From the IMG/VR virus record IMGVR_UViG_3300021962_008747, positions 35,688 to 99,687 of that record: a DNA stretch of 64,000 nucleotides; one strand, 5' to 3'. The stretch is from a virus. Shown piece by piece: positions 43,700-52,671 of this stretch. The notes under the pieces were generated by a model. That model saw only the letters and a program-made list of their open reading frames with translations. It was not told where the DNA came from and searched no databases. Positions within the stretch are counted from its first letter, which is position 1. Every line of letters starts with the position of its first letter. The translations under genes and the position numbers were made by a program.

Positions 43700-43741
43700 T
43701 TACAAAGAATTTGATTGTTTTATTTTTTTAATAAAAAAACT

Positions 43742-44497
43742 ATGGACGACGCTTTAAAATATGGTCAAGAAAATTTTAACTTACCACATGACGTAATTAA
43801 ATTACCATCAAGAGGTATATTTTACAAACCAAAAAAAGAATCTTTAAAAATTGGTTATTTAACCGCACAAGATGAAAACCTTCTTATGTCTCAAAACATG
43901 ACAGGTACCGAATTAATTAAAACTCTTTTAAGAAATAAAATTTATGAACATGGGTTTGATGTTGAACAATTATTACCTGGAGATGTTCAAGCTATACTAT
44001 TATTTTTAAGAAATACTGCTTTCGGTCCCGACTATAGGTTTAAACTAATGGACCCTAAAACTAAAATAGAATTTGAAACTACTATTATATTAGATAGTGT
44101 TGACATGCAAGAATTAAAACATATTCCAGATGAAGACGGACTATTTACATATACATTACCGAAAACACAAAAAAAGGTAAGATTTAAAGTGTTAAACATG
44201 AGAGAAGAAACAGAAATCGACAATCTTACCGCTAAATACCCTAAAGGAATGATTGCCCCTGTTGTAACAAAAAAACTTGAAACGCAAATAGTAGATATTG
44301 ACGGAAATAAAGATAAAGGGTTTATTGGTTCAATTATTATAAATTTACCTATATCTGATTCTAAAAGTTTAAGAAGATTCATGGAAGAATGCCAACCTAA
44401 ATTAAACCTTGTAAGAGAAGTTCAAGCCCCGTCAGGAGAAAACGTTACTGTGAATGTTACGTTTGGGGTGGAATTTTTTCGGCCTTTCTTTGAATAA
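43742..44497 (+). CDS. T4-type baseplate assembly protein (gp26/gp51 family)
   Basis: A 251-residue protein from the ATG at 43742, which follows AATAAAAAAAC as at other genes; an ATG nine codons upstream lies near the terminator and is unlikely. IKLPSRGIFYKPKKESLKIG, YLTAQDENLLMSQNM and ELIKTLLRNKI are the hallmark of the T4 baseplate protein family that includes gp26/gp51, needed for hub and tape-measure assembly. It sits directly before a 40-residue ORF and the tape measure, the place of tail-assembly chaperones. Confidence 0.7.
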   Translation: MDDALKYGQENFNLPHDVIKLPSRGIFYKPKKESLKIGYLTAQDENLLMSQNMTGTELIKTLLRNKIYEHGFDVEQLLPGDVQAILLFLRNTAFGPDYRFKLMDPKTKIEFETTIILDSVDMQELKHIPDEDGLFTYTLPKTQKKVRFKVLNMREETEIDNLTAKYPKGMIAPVVTKKLETQIVDIDGNKDKGFIGSIIINLPISDSKSLRRFMEECQPKLNLVREVQAPSGENVTVNVTFGVEFFRPFFE

Positions 44498-44510
44498 TAA
44501 AAAAAACTTA

Positions 44511-44633
44511 ATGGATGAATTTTATTATCTAACTAAATACGGAAATTTTTCGTATTCAGACATTTTAATTATGCCAAGCTTTGAAAGAAGATATTTTATG
44601 GATAAGTTGTATACTGAATACGAAAAAAAATAA
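44511..44633 (+). CDS. 40-residue tail assembly chaperone-like protein
   Basis: A 40-codon ORF between the baseplate assembly gene and the tape measure. DEFYYLTKYGNFSYSDILIM followed by PSFERRYFMDKLYTEYEKK matches the short proteins (F-x-Y-x-x-I-x-x-M-P-x-x-E-R-R) that commonly follow this family in contractile-tailed phages. In T4-like phages such parts help load the tape measure or hub. Confidence 0.65.
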   Translation: MDEFYYLTKYGNFSYSDILIMPSFERRYFMDKLYTEYEKK

Positions 44634-44639
44634 TTCATC

Positions 44640-44647
44640 TATTTATA
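44640..44647 (+). promoter_or_regulatory. Predicted late promoter box TATTTATA
   Basis: Box 10 bases before the ATG at 44658. Confidence 0.55.
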
Positions 44648-44657
44648 AAATAAAGTT

Positions 44658-46583
44658 ATGTTTTTAGCAGATGGTACACCAACTAATTTAGGTGCCGGAG
44701 GTGCCGGTAAGAGCGTTTTTTCTAGTGCCGAACAGGCAAAAAAAGCACTAGAAGATGCGACATATATACAGAGTGCATTATCAAATGCGGTAAAGGGTTT
44801 AGTTGAAATACAAGACACCACAATAAAAAAACAAAGAGAAATTACAGACGGTGTTGTAATAAACAGTAATGCGTTTCAAAAATATATTACTGATGCTTAT
44901 GTTGGAACAACGGCATTAGGTGAGGGGTTAGATCAGTTAGGTGTTAATATTTCAGAAATAACAACCGCAGCTGGTGAAACAAGCTCAGCATTAAATAAAG
45001 CAGTTGTACCAACACAAAGACTTTTGATGGATCAAATCGAATATTCAAAAGCAACAGGAATGGCAACTGCCGATCTTATTAAAACTGAAACAACTTTTAT
45101 GAGAATTTTTAATTCTCAAGAAAATTCATTTAAAGAAATACAAAAAATTACTAATGAAGCACAAAAATTAGGTTTAGATGTAAAAACAGTTGTTGACGAT
45201 GTCTCTAAAAATATACAAAGTCTACAAACATTTAGATTAAGTTCTGAAGGTTTAACTCAAATGGCGTCAGAGGCTGCTAGTTTAAGAACTAGTATTGATG
45301 GTATCGGTGCACTTAAATTGGCTAAAACATTATGGGATCCTGAACAAGCGGTTAAATTATCTCAGGGTATGCAAATGTATGGTGGGGAAATAGGAAAGTT
45401 AGGTAATTTCTTTGAAGTTATGAGAATGGGACAATACGATGCACAAGGATTACAGGATGAAATGTTAAAAGTATATGAATCGGCATTTAAATTAGACGAA
45501 CTCGGAAATCCTATAACACCAAGTCCTTCAGAATTAATGAGATTAGAGGCACAAGCTAAATTAATGGGTAGCAACTTAGAAACGGCAATGCAAATAGGCC
45601 AAGAAAGAGTAAAACAATCATTTATTGAAGATAAAATTAATAGTTTAACACCTAACAAATTCGATAAAGATCAATTAGAATTAATAAAAAGTGTCGGAGA
45701 AATAAAAGATGGAAAAATTAGTTTAAACATACCTGGAGTAGGTGAAATTGAAGATGTTACTCAAGCTACGGTTGCACAAATGAATAACATAAAGGAGTAT
45801 CAGGAAAAGGCTAAGTTGGATGAAAGGGGAATTGCGATGTCAAATTTAAGTATATCCGAAAAACAAGCAAAAGATGTTAGAGCAATACATGACTATCTTC
45901 TTACTGGTGATCAAGGGGTTTTAGCACAAAATGCTGCAGAACAAAATAGAATCATGAAGAATTTAGAAAGTAACATGAAGGCATCTACTGAATATTACGC
46001 AACAATTCAAAAAGATATAGGAATGGGAGATTTTATGTCTAAAATCGTATCTCCTGTTGATATTAATTCAATATTAGGGGTTAGTAGTACCGAAAAAACG
46101 GCAATGGAAACGGCTATTGCAAATACTAGTTATTGTGGTGTTACAACAAGTCAAGACTTCATGTTAACCGATGCACCATTTGAAAGTAACACTTTAATTA
46201 CGGGAGATAAAGGAACCATTTCAAAAATGATTTTTGATAAAGAAGATGATTTTTTAGCGGTCCCAAGATTGAACGAAATATTAAATAAGGCGAAACTTAG
46301 TTTTGATACCGCATATGCTTTGAATGATATGTCATCGAAACCGCTTCCGATAGAAACAAAAACACCTGGAGAATCTTTTTCTAAAACAGAAGCAACCATC
46401 AATACTAATAATACTACAGAAGTTAAGTTTAGTCCAATAGTTATTGAAGTAAAAGGTGTTGAAGGTAATTTAAAACAAATGCTAGAAAAAGGAGACAACA
46501 CGACAATATTAACCGAAAAAATTAGAGAAGAGTTTTCTAAGATGCCAAAAATCATGGGAGAAAAAGGAGTCTTCGGTTACTAA
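44658..46583 (+). CDS. 29: Tail tape measure protein (gp29-like)
   Basis: A 641-residue, largely helical protein with coiled-coil stretches, Gln/Ala/Lys-rich. Segments such as AEQAKKALEDATYIQSALSN and IEYSKATGMATADLIKTETT give the helical repeat texture of tape measures, and the length is close to T4 gp29 (590). Its length would set a tail near that of T4. Position after the baseplate assembly protein and 40-residue ORF supports the call. The C-terminal 90 residues (beta-rich, VKFSPIVIEVKGVEGNLKQM) differ and could be the baseplate-end tip. Confidence 0.55.
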   Translation: MFLADGTPTNLGAGGAGKSVFSSAEQAKKALEDATYIQSALSNAVKGLVEIQDTTIKKQREITDGVVINSNAFQKYITDAYVGTTALGEGLDQLGVNISEITTAAGETSSALNKAVVPTQRLLMDQIEYSKATGMATADLIKTETTFMRIFNSQENSFKEIQKITNEAQKLGLDVKTVVDDVSKNIQSLQTFRLSSEGLTQMASEAASLRTSIDGIGALKLAKTLWDPEQAVKLSQGMQMYGGEIGKLGNFFEVMRMGQYDAQGLQDEMLKVYESAFKLDELGNPITPSPSELMRLEAQAKLMGSNLETAMQIGQERVKQSFIEDKINSLTPNKFDKDQLELIKSVGEIKDGKISLNIPGVGEIEDVTQATVAQMNNIKEYQEKAKLDERGIAMSNLSISEKQAKDVRAIHDYLLTGDQGVLAQNAAEQNRIMKNLESNMKASTEYYATIQKDIGMGDFMSKIVSPVDINSILGVSSTEKTAMETAIANTSYCGVTTSQDFMLTDAPFESNTLITGDKGTISKMIFDKEDDFLAVPRLNEILNKAKLSFDTAYALNDMSSKPLPIETKTPGESFSKTEATINTNNTTEVKFSPIVIEVKGVEGNLKQMLEKGDNTTILTEKIREEFSKMPKIMGEKGVFGY

Positions 46584-46598
46584 AAATTTAAAATAATC

Positions 46599-46606
46599 TA
46601 TTTATA
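46599..46606 (+). promoter_or_regulatory. Predicted late promoter box TATTTATA
   Basis: Box 16 bases before the ATG at 46623. Confidence 0.55.
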
Positions 46607-46622
46607 TATAAAATAGATATTA

Positions 46623-49600
46623 ATGGAAAGTCCACTATCATTTAATTCAACAGAAAATTTTAGGAAAAAGTTAATAACGAGAAACCTAAGACCATATAAA
46701 GTCGAAGGGTATTTTAGTTATAGCGAACAATTACCTATTAATGAAATACAAATTGTTGATTATTCAATAATTGATAGTCCCCCTATTAATTTTTATCAAG
46801 AGTTAAAAGAACCTGAATTAATAGGGTTAAATAAGTATTCACAAAGCGGTGGTTTTGGAGAAGTAGTGCCAATTAATACTAATTTAAACTCATTTTCAAA
46901 TTTTGGTGAATACGATGCGTATAACCAATCAATAGCAGATAATAGTGCATTAGAACAAAAAGGAGATCAACAAGAAAATATTTTAAGGGTTTTGAACAAA
47001 TTTAATCCTGAAAATGTTTCTCTTGGTTTTGGAGAACCAATTGTTATAAATGTTAATAAGGGAACCGAAAGTAATTTTGGAGAATATAGTTTTACTGCGT
47101 CTGCACCAAATATAACGACAGAGCAATCACAGATAATATCCTATCTTGCAAATGAATATGGTCCTGAAAACAAAGTTAATGGTTTTGGTGAAGTTGTTGT
47201 GATTAATATTAATAAACAAACTGATGCGAATAAAGGGGAATACGAATATACTGCATCTGAACGTGAAAGAACAAAAGAACAGTCAAGAAGATTGGCGTAT
47301 GTTTTAAACCAGTATGGACCTGAAAATTTACCAAACGGATATGGTAATCAAGAAAAATACCCACATGTAAATCAAAATACAAAAACTAATGAAGGTGAAT
47401 ATGAGTATTTTTCATCCGAACCAAACAAAACAACAGAACAATCACAAAGTTATGCTTATATAAAAAACAAATATAATACGGGTGATGGAGCTTACGATGA
47501 AATTACTGTTGAAGATTTAGCTCAAGAAACTATAAACACACCATACATTAGTAGCGAAACCACGTTTTCGTTTATACCATCCGAATATAATCCTGTGAAT
47601 ATTATTCAAAATGAAAACCCAACAGGATCTGAAGGAACATTAAGTCAAGATTCACTTTTGGCTCAATTTGCCGCTAAACAACTACAAAAAGAATTTAAAG
47701 CGAGAGTTGCATTTGAATTATTACAACAAACCGTAGGAAGAACAAATCTATTTACAGGTGAAGTTGATCCTGCAACAAATACAACATCGGTTAGACCAAA
47801 CACAGATCCATTTGATGCGTTAGGTATTATAACAAATAATATACCCATAGTTCAAAAAAATTATAAAATAACAGGTGGGCCCAATTCTGTTGCAAATGCG
47901 TTGAGTTTTACCGCAAGACTTGCAGGACTTTATAGTCCGTATTCATTAATACCTGGAGATTATTTTGATTATCCAAATAAAAACTTTTTATCACAAGCAA
48001 CTCTAAACCCTGTAGGTGCCGTTGCAGGTGTTGTTGGAAATTTAGCACAAGAAATAAGTTCTTTATTTATTGATCAAGCTTCTGAGAAATTCTTAACTTA
48101 TACTTCTGATGCAACTAAAAGTTTATTATTTGATCAATTATTTTATAACACATATAGACCTTCTTATAGGTTCGCAGGTTTAAGTGCTACAAATTTATTG
48201 GCACCACAATCAAACTTTTATGTTGGGATAACTAAAAATTATATTAGAGACTTAGTGAGCCCTAAAATGGATTTACCAAAAGGAAGAAATAATAGACCAC
48301 AAGACGGTCCTGTTTATAGTTATGGTGAAGTAGGTAAAGATTTTGAAGGTAGTAGAATAAGTGATTTTCTTTTTGGTTTAAATTCTAGAAATTTATTTGA
48401 TAGTGCTGACCCACAAGGAGGTTTTACTTGGATATCAAAAAACAATTATTTAGAACCTGGAACATTTGTAGGACCATCTAATAAAAAAAATATCTTAGCA
48501 AGATTTAACACCGACAGTTTATTTGAGTCATCAGCATTTAGACCGTTATTTGATAAAACAAAATCCACAAACGTAACATTTACTGATGGATCTATTTTAG
48601 ATATAACACAAAAATTAATAGATGCTGGTAATAAATCTACACGTAAATTAGAACACGTAGGTAATGCAATTAATCAAGTTTCTAAAGTTTTTAATGATGG
48701 TTATATAGAATTAACCAAAGGATCTAGAGTTATTAGATACGTGACTCCAACTTCTAAAAAACCAAACGGTGAACCGGCGGAGGTTAAGGGTTATGAGTAT
48801 TGTAGATTATTTACAAAAGATAGGCCTTACTACACGTATAATGAGTTACAAAAAGCCGATGGACTTATAAGAAGTGGAGGTAAATCAACCTACTCTGTAT
48901 TAGATAATACATATAATTTGAACATCGCACCTATGAGAGGTAAGGGATCGACAAATTTGGATAATAAAGGTAAGGTAAAAAAATATATGTTTTCATTAGA
49001 AAACTTAGCTTGGAGAACATCGGATAGAAATGGTTTCAGAGTTGAGGACTTACCTGCATGTGAGATAGGACCTAATGGTGGTAGAATCATGTGGTTTCCA
49101 CCTTATAATTTATCCTTCGATGAGGGATCAACCGCTAGTTGGCAAGACCACACTTTTTTAGGTAGAGTTGAACCAATCAAAACATATAAGAATACAGTAA
49201 GAACTGGATCAATTAGTTGGTCTATGGTTGTTGACCACTCATCCGTAATGAATTTACTTTTAGATAAAGAATTACAAAATGTAAAAGACAACAGTGAAGT
49301 AACAAGAATTGTTGATTCATTTATTGCCGGATGTTTAAAATACGACATCTATGACCTATTAAAAAAATATAGAGAATTCACACTATCTGATGTTTATGAA
49401 GTAATAAACGAATTATCAACAGTAGAACAATATAAAGATTATTTTGAAACAATACAAAAACCCACAGTAACAAAAACAACAGAAATAGATAAAACAGGTC
49501 AAGTAAATAATAATGAAAATCAAGGACAAGAAGATATTTCACAAAAAGAAGAATTTAAAGAAATAGTATTACTTTTTGAACAATCCGAACCAAGAAAAAC

Positions 49601-52352
49601 AGTATTTACTGAAGAAGATACGTATAAAACTTATTACGACAGTTTATACAGTAATGACACAAAAGTGTTATATTTAGGTGATTATAGCGGAGCTAACCCA
49701 TTGGCTTCTCAGGCACCTAATAAAATAATTAAATATGATAGTAGAAAGGGGTCTGGTAATAATAATTTTATAGACACGTTACCTAATAATACCGAATCTT
49801 TTTCATATGCTGAATATGTCGATGCTAGAGTTGATTCACTATCAGGTGTATTTGATTTTGGTGAAAATGAATTTACAACTTTAGAAAAAGAATTTTTACC
49901 AACAGTATTATCTACTTTAAAACAAGGTAAAAAAGTTTTTTTTCAAATTGAGGCTTCTGCAAATTCAAGTGGAAGAGATAATAAATCACTTTCAGAAAGA
50001 AGACTAAAAACTGTTGAAAATTTTATTAAAAATTTTGAATTGGATGGAGATAAAATTAAAACTTATTTAGACAACGGGAATTTAACATATAAGTCAGAGG
50101 CTAAAGGAGATAATGCAAAAATAGATGAGCCAGCATATAAAGACATTGATTGCCAAAAAAAGTTTAATGTTGATAGTGTTTACGATGGTAAATACTCAGT
50201 ACAGGCCATGTTGTGTAGAAGAGTTAAAATAACTGGTTTAAAAATCGATACCCCAACCGAAGAAAATAAAAAGGATCAAACAACGACTGACAATACTACT
50301 GAAAGTACAGGTGTAAACGAACTAGCAGGTCAAGATGACGAAAACACAACACCACCTTCTGAACAAATAAAAAAACAACAAGTAGTTACGACTCAAATTA
50401 AAGATAAAACAAATAAACTAAGAGCTGGTTTAACTAAAAGACTACTAAGAAAGTTGTTAACTGAATGTAACTATTTTGATATGATTCAAGAACAACAACC
50501 AATGGTCTATGATGGAATAAAAAGTAAATTTAAAAATTTTCATCCAGTATTCCATTCGACAACACCTGAAGGTTTAAACGCTAGACTTACATTTTTACAA
50601 CAGTGTGTAAGACCAGGGGACACAATACCAACTGCTGTTGATAATGGGCAAGGAGGATTTACTTTACAATATAATGATGCATTTAATAGTGCATTTGGAT
50701 CCCCACCAATTTTAGTTTTAAGAATAGGCGATTTTTTTCATACTAAAATAGTACCAAAAAGTATTTCATTAAAATATGATGATATAAAATATGATTTGAA
50801 TCCTGAAGGAATTGGTGTCCAACCAATGATGGCTAATGTTACACTAAGTTTTGATTTTATTGGTGGACATGGAATAGCAGAACCAATCGCTAAATTACAA
50901 AATGGTTTATCATTTAACTTTTATGCTAATACAGAAATTTATGATGAAAGGGCAGATGAAACTGAAAACTTTTTACAAGAAATAGATGACGAAGTTTTAA
51001 AAAGTATACAAGATGAAGTTGGAGACATAGACCCTAATAGACCAAGACAAAATGATGCTGGAGATACTATTGGAACAATTGAATCAAGTTTTGCGGACAT
51101 AAATACAAATTTAATTTCAGGTAGAATTAATTATAAAGAAGTTATGAATCAATTGATTGATAAAACTGCGGACATGGTTAATGGGTTCAATCAGACGATA
51201 CAAAATACCATAGTAGTTAAAGGATGGGGAGGTTTAATTATTTTAACAAAAGATAGAAAATATTCTGAAGGTTTATTTGACTATTTAAGTGGTAATACAT
51301 CTAATAAGGTTAACATTATTGGAAAACCAGTTAATTACCAAGAAAAAATAGACGACCTTTTTCAAAAAATAAATCAAGACGTTGACGACGAAACAATTCC
51401 AATATTAGGAGGATTAGAGTTTCAAAAAGATTTTAAAAATCAAGATATAAGAAAAATTAAAAGAAAAATTAAAGAAATACTTAATGAACAAAAAAATCTT
51501 TATCAACAACAATTAGATAAATTTGCCAACGATCTAGTAAAAAATCAATTAGAATTTATTAAAATAACCGATAAAATTAATTTTGTTTCAAACCAAATAG
51601 ACGGTAGAGAAAATAAAAGAGGAGGAGTTAACATTTATAATATATCGGGAACATCACAAGTCGAAGCATCAAGTGTTGGTGCAACAAACACTTACGACGA
51701 GTTGAAAAACGATTTTTTAAAAATTAGAACAGACTTAAATGATTTTAATCAAATACTAAAAAATTATCAATTAATACCTAACGGTGATAAAAATGTTTAT
51801 AATAGTGATTATTTATTCAATTTATATTTAGTTAATAAAATTGAAGATAATGAAGACGCCCCTGACGTTTCGGTGTTTGATAGAAGATTTGCAATGACTA
51901 TGGGTGATTTATTAGTTGATAACTACGATTTTTTTGTTGATCAAATAATTTCAGTTATTGATGGTTCAGTACAAAAAGAAAATTGGAAAAACTTCATATT
52001 TAAAAATTTAGGATTCAAAATTATATTTAGACCTCAAGGAAATCTATATATACCAAATGTTTACAATCCAAATAATCCAGTTAATACATTATATACAAAA
52101 TTAAAGAATAGTTTCGACAAATTGGCGGTTTCTATTTACAAAGATAAATACACAAATGATGAAGTTTATAAAAGATTTTTTGGGGACGAAAATGCACTTA
52201 ATTATAAACCGTATAATAGAGATAAACTTAGAAAATTTACTTACGAATCACAAGTCCCTATTGTACCACCAGATGATGAAAATTTAAGAGCTATTTGGTC
52301 TAATGTTGAATCGACTTGGGATTATTTTAACTTAAAAAGACAAATGAAATAA
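46623..52352 (+). CDS. 1909-residue baseplate protein with repeats and OmpA-like domain
   Basis: A very large multi-domain structural protein. Residues about 75-295 hold four repeats of about 60-65 residues (GFGE..N..FGEY..S...TEQS..Y..N.Y.PEN). Residues about 725-935 (MWFPPYNLSFDEGSTASWQD, RTGSISWSMVVDHSSVM) look like a tail-tube/baseplate junction protein. Residues about 1060-1205 resemble an OmpA-like peptidoglycan-binding domain (EASANSSGRDNKSLSERRL). Residues 1280-1465 contain FHSTTPEGLNARLTFLQQC and PPILVLRIGDFFHTKI, typical of baseplate proteins of large phages. The rest is coiled. Followed one base later by gp53, which supports a baseplate role. Confidence 0.6.
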   Translation: MESPLSFNSTENFRKKLITRNLRPYKVEGYFSYSEQLPINEIQIVDYSIIDSPPINFYQELKEPELIGLNKYSQSGGFGEVVPINTNLNSFSNFGEYDAYNQSIADNSALEQKGDQQENILRVLNKFNPENVSLGFGEPIVINVNKGTESNFGEYSFTASAPNITTEQSQIISYLANEYGPENKVNGFGEVVVININKQTDANKGEYEYTASERERTKEQSRRLAYVLNQYGPENLPNGYGNQEKYPHVNQNTKTNEGEYEYFSSEPNKTTEQSQSYAYIKNKYNTGDGAYDEITVEDLAQETINTPYISSETTFSFIPSEYNPVNIIQNENPTGSEGTLSQDSLLAQFAAKQLQKEFKARVAFELLQQTVGRTNLFTGEVDPATNTTSVRPNTDPFDALGIITNNIPIVQKNYKITGGPNSVANALSFTARLAGLYSPYSLIPGDYFDYPNKNFLSQATLNPVGAVAGVVGNLAQEISSLFIDQASEKFLTYTSDATKSLLFDQLFYNTYRPSYRFAGLSATNLLAPQSNFYVGITKNYIRDLVSPKMDLPKGRNNRPQDGPVYSYGEVGKDFEGSRISDFLFGLNSRNLFDSADPQGGFTWISKNNYLEPGTFVGPSNKKNILARFNTDSLFESSAFRPLFDKTKSTNVTFTDGSILDITQKLIDAGNKSTRKLEHVGNAINQVSKVFNDGYIELTKGSRVIRYVTPTSKKPNGEPAEVKGYEYCRLFTKDRPYYTYNELQKADGLIRSGGKSTYSVLDNTYNLNIAPMRGKGSTNLDNKGKVKKYMFSLENLAWRTSDRNGFRVEDLPACEIGPNGGRIMWFPPYNLSFDEGSTASWQDHTFLGRVEPIKTYKNTVRTGSISWSMVVDHSSVMNLLLDKELQNVKDNSEVTRIVDSFIAGCLKYDIYDLLKKYREFTLSDVYEVINELSTVEQYKDYFETIQKPTVTKTTEIDKTGQVNNNENQGQEDISQKEEFKEIVLLFEQSEPRKTVFTEEDTYKTYYDSLYSNDTKVLYLGDYSGANPLASQAPNKIIKYDSRKGSGNNNFIDTLPNNTESFSYAEYVDARVDSLSGVFDFGENEFTTLEKEFLPTVLSTLKQGKKVFFQIEASANSSGRDNKSLSERRLKTVENFIKNFELDGDKIKTYLDNGNLTYKSEAKGDNAKIDEPAYKDIDCQKKFNVDSVYDGKYSVQAMLCRRVKITGLKIDTPTEENKKDQTTTDNTTESTGVNELAGQDDENTTPPSEQIKKQQVVTTQIKDKTNKLRAGLTKRLLRKLLTECNYFDMIQEQQPMVYDGIKSKFKNFHPVFHSTTPEGLNARLTFLQQCVRPGDTIPTAVDNGQGGFTLQYNDAFNSAFGSPPILVLRIGDFFHTKIVPKSISLKYDDIKYDLNPEGIGVQPMMANVTLSFDFIGGHGIAEPIAKLQNGLSFNFYANTEIYDERADETENFLQEIDDEVLKSIQDEVGDIDPNRPRQNDAGDTIGTIESSFADINTNLISGRINYKEVMNQLIDKTADMVNGFNQTIQNTIVVKGWGGLIILTKDRKYSEGLFDYLSGNTSNKVNIIGKPVNYQEKIDDLFQKINQDVDDETIPILGGLEFQKDFKNQDIRKIKRKIKEILNEQKNLYQQQLDKFANDLVKNQLEFIKITDKINFVSNQIDGRENKRGGVNIYNISGTSQVEASSVGATNTYDELKNDFLKIRTDLNDFNQILKNYQLIPNGDKNVYNSDYLFNLYLVNKIEDNEDAPDVSVFDRRFAMTMGDLLVDNYDFFVDQIISVIDGSVQKENWKNFIFKNLGFKIIFRPQGNLYIPNVYNPNNPVNTLYTKLKNSFDKLAVSIYKDKYTNDEVYKRFFGDENALNYKPYNRDKLRKFTYESQVPIVPPDDENLRAIWSNVESTWDYFNLKRQMK
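46848..47505 (+). repeat. Four coding repeats at the start of the 1909-residue gene
   Basis: Four imperfect units of about 180-195 bases, each coding G(F/Y)G, then N-x-N, GEY, TxEQS and a Y-x-x-N/K-x-Y segment. Diverged in DNA, clear in protein; unit 4 is shortened. Confidence 0.65.
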
Positions 52353-52353
52353 T

Positions 52354-52671
52354 ATGGAGTATTATGATAGATATAGAAGTTTTTTAATAGACGGAAGACA
52401 GACCGTCGTTCCGTTTGTTACTTTACCACCTAGACCATCAGACCAAAAATTTATATATAGAAAAAATCAATCTAGACTCGATAAACTTAGTTTTGAAAAA
52501 TATGGTACACCATATTTCGGTTGGTTAATTTTACAAGCAAACCCATCTTTTGGTGGTTTAGAGGAAAACATTCCTGACGGATCTGCAATTATTGTACCTT
52601 TTCCTTTGATAGCAGCACTACAAGACTACAAAAACGCTGTGGACACATATATATTTTATTATGGCAGATAA
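52354..52671 (+). CDS. 53: Baseplate wedge protein gp53-like
   Basis: A 105-residue protein. TVVPFVTLPPRPSDQKFIY, RLDKLSFEKYGTPYFGWLIL and ANPSFGGLEENIPDGSAIIV match the gp53-type wedge protein with its LysM-like fold (T4 gp53 is 196 residues, so this is a short form). It links wedge parts in the baseplate. It lies one base after the 1909-residue gene and overlaps the next by 11 bases. Confidence 0.7.
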   Translation: MEYYDRYRSFLIDGRQTVVPFVTLPPRPSDQKFIYRKNQSRLDKLSFEKYGTPYFGWLILQANPSFGGLEENIPDGSAIIVPFPLIAALQDYKNAVDTYIFYYGR

